Counted from the stretch's first letter, positions 1 to 8,075 are shown. The stretch: DNA of 64,000 nucleotides from Flavobacteriaceae bacterium UBA3159 (GCA_002364535.1 DEYL01000017.1:1-64000); one strand, 5' to 3'. Program-made: numbers and translations. The notes: generated from the sequence alone by a model not told the origin.

Positions 1-17
1 AGCTGAGCTACATCGGC
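1..17 (-). tRNA. tRNA-Thr, 5' end only (partial)
   Basis: Read on the minus strand, these bases give GCCGATGTAGCTCAGCT, the acceptor 5' arm, U8 and the start of the D-arm of a tRNA; the rest lies outside the window. The sequence matches the usual start of Bacteroidota tRNA-Thr. The position downstream of rpsU-xerC-hpf is also where flavobacteria keep a tRNA cluster ahead of tuf. The anticodon is not visible, so the amino acid is inferred. Confidence 0.7.
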
Positions 18-24
18 TTTTTTC

Positions 25-50
25 ACAAAAAAAAGACCGTAAAACGGTCT
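25..50 (-). terminator. Rho-independent terminator after hpf
   Basis: On the minus strand a perfect 7-bp stem (AGACCGT/ACGGTCT, positions 34-40 and 44-50) with a 3-base loop is followed by a run of T. It ends the rpsU-xerC-hpf transcript just before the tRNA gene. Confidence 0.8.
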
Positions 51-99
51 GTAAAGTAAATGTTATTTTTTCGGGTTTCAAAACAATAACCCAAAAAAA

Positions 100-402
100 T
101 CAGCCCAAAAGACGCTGCTTTTCCTTACGTCTTTTTAAGACCCTTTCGGCAGAATCAGCTGCGTGGTTGATCGCCTCCTCAAAGCTCCTGGCCTTCTTCT
201 TTACAATCACGTCATCACCGGGAATACCGATCTTCAATTCTACAAATTTATTGATCTTGTCCGAGGAGTTTTCCACCTTGGTATAAACAAAAACATCTAC
301 GATCTGATCATAAAATTGAGCAATTTTCTCGATTCTCTTTTGAGTAAATTCAACCAACTTAATGTCGGCGTTGTAATTGACAGATTGAAAGTTGACATTC
401 AT
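100..402 (-). CDS. hpf: Ribosome hibernation-promoting factor, short HPF/RaiA type
   Basis: This 100-residue protein fits the short HPF/YfiA family, which binds the 30S decoding region and helps inactivate or dimerise ribosomes in stationary phase. It covers only the S30EA domain: an N-terminal beta strand (VNYNADIKLVEFTQKRI), an amphipathic helix, and a basic C-terminal helix ending in ERVLKRRKEKQR. The long-HPF C-terminal dimerisation domain is absent. It is the last gene of rpsU-xerC-hpf, 24 bases after xerC. The family assignment is firm from length, composition and context. Confidence 0.9.
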   Translation of the reverse strand: MNVNFQSVNYNADIKLVEFTQKRIEKIAQFYDQIVDVFVYTKVENSSDKINKFVELKIGIPGDDVIVKKKARSFEEAINHAADSAERVLKRRKEKQRLLG

Positions 403-426
403 ATTATAAAAGTTTTAAAATTATAA

Positions 427-1317
427 TCACTCTTTTTTACCTCGGGGATGCGCCTTGACATAAATCTCCTGTATCCTTTTCAAGCTGCTGTGGGTATAGA
501 CCTGAGTCGCAGCGACACTTTCATGCCCCAACAATTCTTTGACTGAATTGAGATCAGCTCCATTGTTCAGCAGATGGGTTGCAAAACTGTGACGTAACAT
601 ATGGGGGCTTTTTTTGACCTTGGTTGATACCATACTAAAATAATGATTTACAGTTTGATATACAAACCCTTCGCTGAGTTTTGACCCGCTAGTACTACAA
701 AAAAAACAATTTGGCAGGGCTAAAGACAATTCTTTCTTATAGCAAAGGTAAGTTTTTAAAACGGCCACCGCTTCGTGAAGCAAGGGGATCATACGCTCTT
801 TATTACGCTTGCCCAAAACCCTTATTGTATTGGTTTCAAAATCTACCGAGTTCACTTTTAGATCAATCAACTCTTGACGTCGGATTCCCGTGTAATACAA
901 TAAGGTAATGATAGTTTTTTGGAGTACGCCCTCATAATCTTTAGAAAACAAATCGCTGTTCAACAGTCGATCAACCTCATCCGTAGAAAAGGGAACATTT
1001 ACCTTTTTAGAAACTTTAAGCGGTCGGTGGAGCTTGAGTGGAGAAAGGGTAATGGCTTCGGTTCTGATTAAAAATTTATAGTAAGACCTCAGAACAGAAA
1101 TTTTTCGATTGACCGTTCGGTTGGTGTTTTTCTTTTCAACCAGGCTGATGATCCAAGTCCTGATTTGACTGTAATCAACATACTCTATATTGTATAGCTC
1201 AAAATGTGAAGCGCAAAAGTCACTGAAATCATTCAGATTCTTTTCATAAGCGGCACAGGTGTGGGCAGAATATTTTTTTTCGTGAGTGATGAAATCTAGA
1301 TATCTGTTTATAGACAT
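427..1317 (-). CDS. xerC: Tyrosine recombinase XerC-type
   Basis: Site-specific tyrosine recombinase of 296 residues, the normal XerC/D length, expected to resolve chromosome dimers at dif. An N-terminal SAM-like DNA-binding domain spans roughly residues 1-95. The catalytic domain keeps the full set of active residues: Arg146 (TGIRRQEL), Lys170, His239 and Arg242 (HMLRHSFATHLL), His265 (GHESV) and nucleophile Tyr274 (TQVYTH). It lies between rpsU and hpf, the usual flavobacterial housekeeping position, so it is not a phage integrase. XerC and XerD cannot be told apart with certainty from this protein alone. Confidence 0.93.
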   Translation of the reverse strand: MSINRYLDFITHEKKYSAHTCAAYEKNLNDFSDFCASHFELYNIEYVDYSQIRTWIISLVEKKNTNRTVNRKISVLRSYYKFLIRTEAITLSPLKLHRPLKVSKKVNVPFSTDEVDRLLNSDLFSKDYEGVLQKTIITLLYYTGIRRQELIDLKVNSVDFETNTIRVLGKRNKERMIPLLHEAVAVLKTYLCYKKELSLALPNCFFCSTSGSKLSEGFVYQTVNHYFSMVSTKVKKSPHMLRHSFATHLLNNGADLNSVKELLGHESVAATQVYTHSSLKRIQEIYVKAHPRGKKE

Positions 1318-1387
1318 AAAAAACGTTGAAAATCAAAGTTATGAAACTTAAAACTTACAACGTTTATGATGCACAAAAATTAAAAGA

Positions 1388-1582
1388 CTATTGGTTTTCC
1401 AGGTCTCTTAATCGCTGAATGTATTGAGCTTTTTTGATCTTGTCGCGATTCCTTATGGAAGGCTTTACAAATTGCTTTCGACTTCTGAGTTGGCGCATGC
1501 CTCCAGTTTTGTCAAATTTTCTCTTAAAGCGCTTCAGGGCGCGGTCGATATTTTCACCGTCTTTAACTGGTATAACTAGCAT
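1388..1582 (-). CDS. rpsU: 30S ribosomal protein bS21
   Basis: A 64-residue, strongly basic protein with the bS21 signatures: an N-terminal LVIPVKDGENIDRALKRFK segment, then a KTGGMRQLRSRKQF stretch and a basic helix. bS21 sits near the 3' end of 16S rRNA on the small subunit. It is the first gene of rpsU-xerC-hpf. Unlike almost every other gene here, its ATG follows a full-length Shine-Dalgarno sequence (separate entry), which matters because bS21 helps hide the anti-SD in Bacteroidota ribosomes. Confidence 0.96.
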   Translation of the reverse strand: MLVIPVKDGENIDRALKRFKRKFDKTGGMRQLRSRKQFVKPSIRNRDKIKKAQYIQRLRDLENQ

Positions 1583-1589
1583 GTGATGG

Positions 1590-1600
1590 CACCTCCTTTC
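1590..1600 (-). promoter_or_regulatory. Strong Shine-Dalgarno of rpsU
   Basis: The minus strand reads GAAAGGAGGTG, 11 bases complementary to the 16S rRNA 3' end, seven bases before the rpsU ATG. Bacteroidota genes normally lack SD sites because bS21, bS18 and bS6 sequester the anti-SD. A strong SD on rpsU is the reported autoregulatory exception: ribosomes lacking bS21 can use it. What I see is the sequence; the regulatory role is family knowledge. Confidence 0.85.
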
Positions 1601-1611
1601 ATAATAGTCTG

Positions 1612-1619
1612 CAAATATA
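1612..1619 (-). promoter_or_regulatory. Candidate -7 box of the rpsU operon
   Basis: The minus strand reads TATATTTG, a perfect match to the Bacteroidota sigma-ABfr -7 consensus TAnnTTTG, 29 bases before the rpsU start codon. No clear -33 TTG was found at the ideal distance. Confidence 0.6.
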
Positions 1620-1658
1620 AGAATAGTATAGCAAATGAAAGTTAGAAAGAGGGAAATT

Positions 1659-2822
1659 TTAGGATTTTAACAAATTACGCGAAATGACCAGTTTTTGGAT
1701 TTCACTTGTTCCCTCACCTATGGTACACAATTTGGAGTCACGGAAGAATTTTTCAACGGGAAAATCTTTAATAAAACCATAGCCCCCGTGGACTTGAACA
1801 GCATTGTTAGCCACTTTGACACATACCTCGGAAGCAAATAATTTTGCCATCGCTCCGATTTGCGTCACATTTTTACCTTGATTTTTATCTTCCCCGGCCT
1901 GATGGGTCATCAAACTTGCCGCTTCTATTTCGGTGGCCATGTCGGCCAACATAAACGATATGCCTTGAAAGCTACCGATGGGCTTGCCAAACTGTTCGCG
2001 TTCTTTGGCATATTTTACTGAAGCCTCAAAAGCACCTTTAGCAATTCCCAGCGAAAGGGCCGCAATTGATATTCTTCCACCGTCCAATATTTTCATAGAT
2101 TGAATAAAGCCTTCCCCCACATCACCCAGACGATTACTGTCCGGAATGATACAATTGTCAAAAACCATTTCGGCGGTTTCGGAAGCGCGCATTCCCAATT
2201 TATTCTCTACTTTTCCAGAGCTAAAACCCGGTGTGCCTTTTTCGATGACAAAGCAAGTCATACCATGGCTGTCTCCTTTTTCACCATCTCTAAAAATAAC
2301 AACGGCCAGGTCACAGGATTTACCATGGGTGATAAAATTCTTGGTACCATTCAAAACCCAATGGTCTCCTTGTTTTTTGGCAGTGGCATTCATGCCTTTG
2401 GCATCAGAGCCGGTATTGTACTCCGTCAAACCCCAAGCGCCGATCCATTGGCCAGTAGCCAATTTGGGCAACCACTTCATTCGTTGCTCCTCATTGCCAA
2501 AAAGGTAAAGGTGTTGTGTGGCCAATGAATTGTGGGCTGCTACCGATAATCCGATCGAAGGATCGACTTTTGAAATTTCTTCAATTACAGCAATATATTC
2601 GTGATAGCCCATTCCGGAACCTCCATAGATCTCGGGGATCAATAACCCCATAAAACCTAACTCTCCGGCTTTTCTCATCACGGAAACAGGAAAAAACTGT
2701 GACTCATCCCACTCCATTACATTGGGTCTAATGTATTGCTCCGAAAAATGTTTTGCGGACTCAATGACCATTTTAGTGGTCTCTCCATAGTTCATGCTCA
2801 CCTCACTGTCTAACTCAAACAT
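1659..2822 (-). CDS. Acyl-CoA dehydrogenase
   Basis: FAD-dependent acyl-CoA dehydrogenase of 387 residues, normal for the short/medium-chain family, which introduces the alpha-beta double bond in acyl-CoA beta-oxidation or amino-acid breakdown. The signatures GAWGLTEYNTGSDAKGM (FAD/substrate binding) and QVHGGYGFIKDFPVEKFFRD are present. The catalytic Glu lies in GEGTSEIQKLVISRN. The chain-length or branched-chain specificity cannot be read from these motifs. It is a single gene; the next gene downstream on the minus strand is rpsU, which has its own promoter candidate. Confidence 0.92.
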   Translation of the reverse strand: MFELDSEVSMNYGETTKMVIESAKHFSEQYIRPNVMEWDESQFFPVSVMRKAGELGFMGLLIPEIYGGSGMGYHEYIAVIEEISKVDPSIGLSVAAHNSLATQHLYLFGNEEQRMKWLPKLATGQWIGAWGLTEYNTGSDAKGMNATAKKQGDHWVLNGTKNFITHGKSCDLAVVIFRDGEKGDSHGMTCFVIEKGTPGFSSGKVENKLGMRASETAEMVFDNCIIPDSNRLGDVGEGFIQSMKILDGGRISIAALSLGIAKGAFEASVKYAKEREQFGKPIGSFQGISFMLADMATEIEAASLMTHQAGEDKNQGKNVTQIGAMAKLFASEVCVKVANNAVQVHGGYGFIKDFPVEKFFRDSKLCTIGEGTSEIQKLVISRNLLKS

Positions 2823-3078
2823 AGTATTAAAATCTCTGTAAATATAAGCTTATTCTCTTTATTTTCAATGAGTCAAATCCTTCAATATTTTGAAGGTAAT
2901 CAAACTCAACCTTCTAATTGGAACTCCTTCATTTAGTGATCCGTTGAGAGAGTTTTTTAACCACACCATAGATGGTCTTTAAATCTGCTGCCCGACAATG
3001 GTTAAGTCCTGGTTTTACGGCATTTTGATTTTTTCGAAAGCTTATTTTTTGGCTCTGGAAAAACCAAATAAGTTCCTA

Positions 3079-3447
3079 TTAAGCCATCAAACCGTCTTCG
3101 ATCCCTGTTACCGACTTAAATTCCTCGGCAGAATGGATCCATTTTCCTGATTTTTCTCGAGGCCAACAAACGATCAATCGATTGGGGCTCTACACCCAAT
3201 ACATAGGCACGACGGTCGGTCAGATTATTGGGATTAAAAGGGTAAATGATTGGTTTTGTTAGGCTAAACTTTGCAGTGGAGTCAACCCATTTTGGTGATG
3301 CGCCATGGGCTATTTCTCCAATTGGAACGGGTGTTTTACGAGTATAAAATCCTTTAGAAAGAAAACACGAAGCAGTAAAACCCCTAATACAATCAGGGCA
3401 TTTCGATTCTTTTTTGCAAGGTAGAAATGAGGGAAGATTAATTTCAT
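3079..3447 (-). pseudogene. Broken ComEA-like helix-hairpin-helix protein
   Basis: No intact ORF, but a damaged one is readable on the minus strand in three frames. From an ATG at 3447 comes a basic then hydrophobic start (FYLAKKNRNALIVLGVLLL). After a frameshift the text continues as TKPIIYPFNPNNLTDRRAYV and LGVEPQSIDRLLASRK. A second shift gives REKSGKWIHSAEEFKSVTGI and EDGLMA before a stop. The pattern 'FPFNPN...LG...IDRL..FR...F..SAEEF..VTG' is that of the membrane-anchored HHH (ComEA-related) proteins of flavobacteria. At least two frameshifts are present, and the usual C-terminal ISPYFKFP-like end is missing. Function is inferred from memory of the family. Confidence 0.75.
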
Positions 3448-3467
3448 TTCGGGTTTTGGGGTCAGCT

Positions 3468-5072
3468 TTACTTGCCCTTTACGGCAGCGAGGTAGAGCGT
3501 CAATTCTTCTTTTACTTTGGGATAGAGCAGTATCAAGCCGATCATATTGGGAAAGACCAAGGCCAAGATCATGGCATCGGAAAAGGTCCAGACCGCAGAC
3601 ATATCTCCCGCAGCGCCGATCACTATAAAGATCAAAAACAATATTTTGTAGGAAAGGTCAGCTGCTTTACTCTTACCAAATATAAACATCCAAGACTGTA
3701 AGCCATAATAGGACCATGAGATCATGGTAGAAAGGGCAAACAACACAACCGCAATTGTCAAAAATGGCCCTGAAAAAGCAATGTATTCCGAAAAGGCCGC
3801 CGCTGTAATTCCAGCTCCTTCAACAGCCACACCATCGATGATTACCTTTCCGCCTACCCCTCCATAATCGAAAACCGTACTGTCACCATTAAAAATGATG
3901 ATCACAAGAGCGGTCATGGTACAGATCACAACGGTGTCGATAAAGGGTTCCAAGAGTGCTACCAATCCTTCGGAGGCAGGGTATTTTGTCTTTACAGCAG
4001 CATGGGCGATCGAGGCCGACCCTGCCCCTGCCTCATTGGAAAAAGCCGCTCGACGAAAACCGGTAATCAGCACCCCCAAAATACCACCCAATCCCGCCTG
4101 TGGACTAAAGGCCTGAGAAAAGATCATTCCAAAAGCATCGTCTACAAAACTAAAATTACTTCCAATAATATATAGACAGGCCAATACGTACATCAAAGCC
4201 ATAAAAGGCACTATTTTTTCTGTAACCAAGGCAATTCGTTTGATCCCACCGATGATGATGATACCGACAAAAACCATCATGATCAATCCGATAATGGTTC
4301 TGGCATTACCTCCGGTCATACCGAAGGAATTGACCAATTGCATCGCTGCTTGATTGGATTGAGCGGCATTCCCTCCTCCAAAAGATGCGCCAATACACAA
4401 GACCGCAAAAGTCACCGCCAAAAATTTTCCGATTTTGCCCAGACCGCGTTCCTTTAGCCCTTTGTTCAGGTAATACATAGGGCCACCATAGACAGTTCCA
4501 TCCTCGCCCACATCGCGGTAACGCACCCCGAGGGTACATTCCACGAATTTGGTCGACATACCCAACAAACCACAAAGGATCATCCAAAAAGTTGCACCGG
4601 GACCCCCTACGGCAATCGCCAATGCCACTCCAGCAATATTTCCATTGCCCACGGTTCCTGAAACTGCTGTTGCCAACGCTTGGAAATGACTAACCTCCCC
4701 CTCTTGACTTTCGTCCCTGATCGTATCTTTAATGTTTCCTTCGATGGCCAGATCCGTTGACCCGGATTCGTGGTGGTCGAATTCATCGTATTTCCCTCTG
4801 ACCGTCTGAACCGCCATAGGAAATCGCCTCACATTCACGAACCCAAAATAAACCGTAAAAAACAATGCACCCCCTACCAGCAAAATGATGATAGTCGGAA
4901 TAGATGTTCCTGGAAAATCGTGTAAAATGACCTCACCCCACCAATTTGCAATGGGGGTAAATGCCTCGTTGATCCTTTCATCCAAACCTTGCTGCTGTGC
5001 ATTACCGGCACGAGGAATCAAAATCATCAAAAAGAATAAAAAGAGGTTTTTGTAAAGAGAAGGCTGCTTCAT
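3468..5072 (-). CDS. Alanine/glycine:cation symporter (AGCS family)
   Basis: A 534-residue polytopic membrane protein of the AGCS family, which imports alanine or glycine with Na+ or H+. The core motifs are visible: AVSGTVGNGNIAGVALAIAV, the YGGPMYYLNKG segment, and ITGFRRAAFSNEAGAGSASIAHAA, the family's diagnostic sequence. A cleavable-looking N-terminus (LFLFFLMILIPRAGNAQQ) precedes the first true membrane segment, as often in Bacteroidota members. It is flanked on both sides by decayed genes but itself looks intact. The transported amino acid is not determined. Confidence 0.92.
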   Translation of the reverse strand: MKQPSLYKNLFLFFLMILIPRAGNAQQQGLDERINEAFTPIANWWGEVILHDFPGTSIPTIIILLVGGALFFTVYFGFVNVRRFPMAVQTVRGKYDEFDHHESGSTDLAIEGNIKDTIRDESQEGEVSHFQALATAVSGTVGNGNIAGVALAIAVGGPGATFWMILCGLLGMSTKFVECTLGVRYRDVGEDGTVYGGPMYYLNKGLKERGLGKIGKFLAVTFAVLCIGASFGGGNAAQSNQAAMQLVNSFGMTGGNARTIIGLIMMVFVGIIIIGGIKRIALVTEKIVPFMALMYVLACLYIIGSNFSFVDDAFGMIFSQAFSPQAGLGGILGVLITGFRRAAFSNEAGAGSASIAHAAVKTKYPASEGLVALLEPFIDTVVICTMTALVIIIFNGDSTVFDYGGVGGKVIIDGVAVEGAGITAAAFSEYIAFSGPFLTIAVVLFALSTMISWSYYGLQSWMFIFGKSKAADLSYKILFLIFIVIGAAGDMSAVWTFSDAMILALVFPNMIGLILLYPKVKEELTLYLAAVKGK

Positions 5073-5146
5073 GATTTTTGTATTGGCTTTTGCAATATCC
5101 TAAAAACCGTGGGAAAATCAAATTAATCCAAATCAAACATTGCATT

Positions 5147-6046
5147 TTATTTACAGATGGCATTACCATCACCCAAAACGATCAACTTGCTGTGGGACTC
5201 CAATTTCATATCCGCGGGGCGGGGGGGGGGGGGATCATCAATTGACCTTGGGCATTTCGGAAGCACACCACATTACAGCTGGTGTTTTTGCGGATTTCCA
5301 AATCCGAAAGCGACAGATTAAGTTATTTTTTGGGTAGGGCATCATTGGTAATCTCTTCCAAGTTGAGACTGTCTTGGTCAAGCTAACTCAATTCCTCCAA
5401 AAAACGGATCAAATCTACCACCATCAACAAACTGGCCATATGATCTCCCAAAATTTTGTCGGGCATGATGATGTGATCGGCTCCTACTCGTTCGAGCTTA
5501 GTGCGATTTCTGACCTCTTTCAAAAGACTGAAAATCAATAGTTCAGGATTGAATTCTCTGGCAGACAAAAGCACAAAAAGATTTTTCAAATCATGGGACA
5601 GTGCTCCGATCAAATGCTTGGCTTTTTGGATATTGGCCTGATGCAGAACTGCATTTTGGCGGGCATCTCCGGCAATAAAATAGATTTTTTCATGTGCTTG
5701 AATCATATCTTGGTTTTATTCGATTACCACAAAAGGATGACCATGGTTTAACAGGCGGAAGATGGCCTGTCAACGTTTTCGACCAAAACCAAAGATCAAT
5801 ATATGCTCTATTAATGTAGCTCTCATTTTTTTTGTTTGAATTTCACAAAAATATTTTCTGTCAACACAAACTGGGTCAACTCTTTAATCCCATAGACAAA
5901 GACCGTTAGACTCATCATGATATAAAATATAGAGCGCATCCACCACGCAGATATTGGGCAATAGCCAATAATATCCTATGGTTCCGATGCAGGATACCAA
6001 CAAAATTAGGAGTAAGGCGGTGAATAAATTGGGGCTAAAAGATTTC
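5147..6046 (-). pseudogene. Broken potassium channel with TrkA-N/RCK domain
   Basis: The minus strand holds a fragmented ion-channel gene starting right after pspC. The readable parts are a membrane segment (NLFTALLLILLVSCIGTIGY), a second membrane piece (MMSLTVFVYGIKELTQFV), the start of an NAD-binding fold (EHILIFGFGRKR, then a stop), and an open RCK stretch at 5383-5706 containing NIQKAKHLIGALSHDLKNLF and VGADHIIMPDKILGDHMASL. An RCK-C-like tail follows (DLEIRKNTSCNVVCF ... SKLIVLGDGNAICK). The TVGFGE selectivity filter is gone, and there are several frameshifts and in-frame stops. The 107-codon open stretch is therefore a remnant, not a gene. Confidence 0.8.
5217..5233. repeat. Poly-G tract inside the channel pseudogene
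   Basis: GGGC followed by 13 consecutive G on the plus strand, poly-C in the reading direction of the broken channel. It lies where the RCK-C reading frame shifts. Such tracts slip easily during replication and can also be miscounted in sequencing. Confidence 0.9.
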
Positions 6047-6049
6047 AAG

Positions 6050-6277
6050 TCATAGGTCGAATACAGAAGTTCTGTTGATGTAGACCATGTCTTTGAGCTT
6101 AAGCCAAAATGCTAAGGTCAAATAGATAATAAAGCCACCGACTATGGTCGTAAACGAAGCGTAAATAAAAAACAAACGCACACTTTTTACATTCATACCC
6201 AAGGAATCGGCCAAACGGGTGGAAACTGTAAAACCATGCTTTTCAAAAAAATGCCGCAAGGAACTCATATGATTCAT
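6050..6277 (-). CDS. PspC-domain membrane protein
   Basis: A 75-residue protein with a PspC domain: basic/polar N-terminus (FFEKHGFTVSTRLADSLGM), the pattern VRLFFIYASFTTIVGGFIIY, then a second hydrophobic stretch (LTLAFWL) and a short polar tail. PspC proteins are small inner-membrane proteins linked to envelope stress, but the role of this stand-alone flavobacterial form is not established. It appears intact although the genes on both sides (DUF2851 and the channel) are broken. In relatives these three genes form one operon. Confidence 0.8.
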   Translation of the reverse strand: MNHMSSLRHFFEKHGFTVSTRLADSLGMNVKSVRLFFIYASFTTIVGGFIIYLTLAFWLKLKDMVYINRTSVFDL

Positions 6278-6283
6278 ATTATA

Positions 6284-6579
6284 AAGTTAAGACGAAAAAT
6301 CGAACAAATAAAATCCCACAACACAAGGAGGATGATCGAATCATAACTTTTATCAAGGTGATGTATGTGATGATACCAACAAGATGCTTTGTGGTGATGT
6401 TCCACCGTACAGGCTCTCAGGGTATCTCAGATCTATATTTTGACATGGGCAAATTCAGGCCATTCCAGGGTAGGGAAAACAGGGATTTACAAACCAAATA
6501 GAGGATGCTGATATGGCACAAAAGGCAAAGTAAACCAGTTTTTATAATAGCTAAAGATATGAAGAAAGGCCTCTTTCAT
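6284..6579 (-). pseudogene. Remnant of a DUF2851 gene
   Basis: The minus strand between the rhodanese gene and pspC keeps pieces of a DUF2851 protein: a start-like MKEAFLHIFSYYKNWF from 6579, and near the pspC end EHHHKASCWYHHIHHLDKS followed by YDSIILLVLWDF. The latter resembles the family's 'GNVEIH...SDWYRHGH..D..YDSVILHVVW' region. Several stops and frameshifts interrupt it, and about two thirds of the usual protein is absent. The identification rests on this pattern plus the DUF2851-PspC-channel gene order known in flavobacteria. Confidence 0.6.
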
Positions 6580-6611
6580 CTCAATTTGGAGTCATTAATT
6601 AGCGGAAACGT

Positions 6612-6917
6612 TTAGGCAGACGCCCCCTCCCATTCCATAAATCCACCCAGCAAATTGAATGTTGTATCAATGTCTATCTGATTCATTAGTTGACAGGCTT
6701 GGGCACTTCGCGCGCCAGAACGACAATAAACATAGTAATTCTTGGAGGGGTCCAACGATTGAATGCCTTCCATAAACGAAGCGGCTTGACGAATGTCAAG
6801 CAATGTTGCATTAAGGATATGTCCTTCCTCAAATTCTTCCGATGTTCTTACGTCAAGTAAAAAAGAATTCTCATCGGCTTCAAACTGATTCTTCCACTCA
6901 TGTTGTGTTAAATCCAT
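6612..6917 (-). CDS. Rhodanese-like domain protein
   Basis: A single rhodanese domain of 101 residues. The CDC25/rhodanese-type loop with the sulfur-carrying Cys65 reads YCRSGARSAQAC, and the front motif LLDVRTSEEFEEGHILNATL is present. Stand-alone domains of this kind move or carry sulfane sulfur in the cytoplasm. There is no signal peptide. It is transcribed divergently from marR with about 110 bases between the starts. Confidence 0.88.
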   Translation of the reverse strand: MDLTQHEWKNQFEADENSFLLDVRTSEEFEEGHILNATLLDIRQAASFMEGIQSLDPSKNYYVYCRSGARSAQACQLMNQIDIDTTFNLLGGFMEWEGASA

Positions 6918-6969
6918 TTTTTTTTATTCAAATGTAATAGACTTTCGCCAAAAATAAAAATCAATTCTC

Positions 6970-7023
6970 TTGCAGATGTATAATTTTATGCTACATTTGT
7001 ACAAACAAAAGTTGTTGTAACAA
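6970..7023 (+). promoter_or_regulatory. marR-yceI promoter with overlapping palindromes
   Basis: TTG at 6970-6972 lies 19 bases before TACATTTG at 6992-6999, a near-ideal Bacteroidota promoter. A perfect 8-bp palindrome TTGTACAA (6997-7004) overlaps the -7 box, and TTGTTGTAACAA (7012-7023) follows just before the start codon. These are plausible MarR operators giving autoregulation; binding is inferred. Confidence 0.65.
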
Positions 7024-7025
7024 AT

Positions 7026-7457
7026 ATGAAATCATTAGATTTAGCAAAAAACACCGTAGTGGGAATACTCAAGGCGGGACATAAAGTTGAAGAATATATT
7101 GGAAACACCCTTAAGTACACCGATATTTCATTACAACAATTCAATGTACTAAGAATATTAAGGGGACGCAAGGGAATACCGGCAAATTTACAAACCATCC
7201 AAAAACGGATGATACACAAAATGAGCAACACCACGCGCTTGGTAGACAAACTAATTGTAAAGGAATTGGTGGTCCGAAAAATTTGTAAAGAAAATAGAAG
7301 GAAAATTGAAATCACCATTACCGACAAAGGCTTGGAAATTTTAAGTCAACTCGATACCAAAATCCAGGAAACCGAGGCTACCATATTGCAACCCTTAAAC
7401 TTGGAAGAACAAAGAACTCTCAGAAGCTTAATCAATAAAATCACTTTAAATCATTAA
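7026..7457 (+). CDS. MarR-family transcriptional regulator
   Basis: A 143-residue winged-helix regulator of the MarR type, a dimeric repressor that usually responds to small phenolic or oxidative ligands. The helix-turn-helix covers about residues 35-75 (LQQFNVLRILRGRKG ... SNTTRLVDKLIVKELV), and the wing contains RRKIEITITDKGLEIL. The gene lies 18 bases upstream of yceI on the same strand. With palindromes over its own promoter, it most likely controls itself and yceI. Confidence 0.9.
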   Translation: MKSLDLAKNTVVGILKAGHKVEEYIGNTLKYTDISLQQFNVLRILRGRKGIPANLQTIQKRMIHKMSNTTRLVDKLIVKELVVRKICKENRRKIEITITDKGLEILSQLDTKIQETEATILQPLNLEEQRTLRSLINKITLNH

Positions 7458-7475
7458 TCCTTAAATTTTAAAACA

Positions 7476-8054
7476 ATGAAAAAACCATTTCAATTACTGC
7501 TATCCATCAGTTTGATCCTTTTGGCCTTTGGCTGGAGTCAAGCCCAAAGCCTAACAGCCAATACGGCCCAAAGCAATATTCGTTGGTACGGAGAAGAGCT
7601 CACCGGAAAAACCCACTTCGGTAACCTCAGCTTTAAAGAAGCTCAAATCGACCTTCAAGACGGTGTCATTGCCGGTGGAAACTTTGTCGTGGACATGACT
7701 TCCCTCACTGTCGAAGACCTCAGCGGAGGCGGAAAGGCAAAACTTGAAGGGCATCTCAGATCCGACGACTTTTTCAGTGTGGAAAAGAATCCGATGGCCA
7801 CCCTTAAAATCACCCAAAAAGCCAAAGTCGATGGCAGCACACAAACCCTCTATGGCGAATTGACCATCAAGGGAATCAAACACCCGATCGATTGTACGTT
7901 AACCCTGGGAGACAACAAAACCGCAGTGGCCAAAATGACTTTTGACCGATCCAAATATAATGTGCGTTTCCGTTCCGGTTCTTTCTTCGAAAATCTCGGA
8001 GATAAACTCATTCTAGACGACATCAGGATGGAAGTAGGCCTACAGTGGAATTAG
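7476..8054 (+). CDS. YceI-family periplasmic lipid-binding protein
   Basis: A 192-residue YceI-domain protein with an N-terminal signal peptide (LLLSISLILLAFGWSQAQS) that directs export to the periplasm. The mature part shows the family pattern: an SNIRWYGEELTGKTHFGNL start, LEGHLRSDDFFSVEKNPMA in the middle and KMTFDRSKYNVRFRSGSFF near the end. YceI proteins form a lipocalin-like barrel that binds isoprenoid-type lipids. Its physiological role here is unknown. It is cotranscribed with the marR gene. Confidence 0.9.
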   Translation: MKKPFQLLLSISLILLAFGWSQAQSLTANTAQSNIRWYGEELTGKTHFGNLSFKEAQIDLQDGVIAGGNFVVDMTSLTVEDLSGGGKAKLEGHLRSDDFFSVEKNPMATLKITQKAKVDGSTQTLYGELTIKGIKHPIDCTLTLGDNKTAVAKMTFDRSKYNVRFRSGSFFENLGDKLILDDIRMEVGLQWN

Positions 8055-8075
8055 ACTTAAAAATTCAACTTCAAG

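Noticed and set aside
427..1317. Tyrosine recombinase as evidence of a prophage or integron
   Set aside because: It lies in the conserved rpsU-xerC-hpf housekeeping order and has normal XerC length and motifs.
5383..5706. 107-codon open frame with RCK features
   Set aside because: It is the longest open piece of the broken potassium channel; upstream and downstream parts continue in other frames, so it is reported within the pseudogene and not as a gene.
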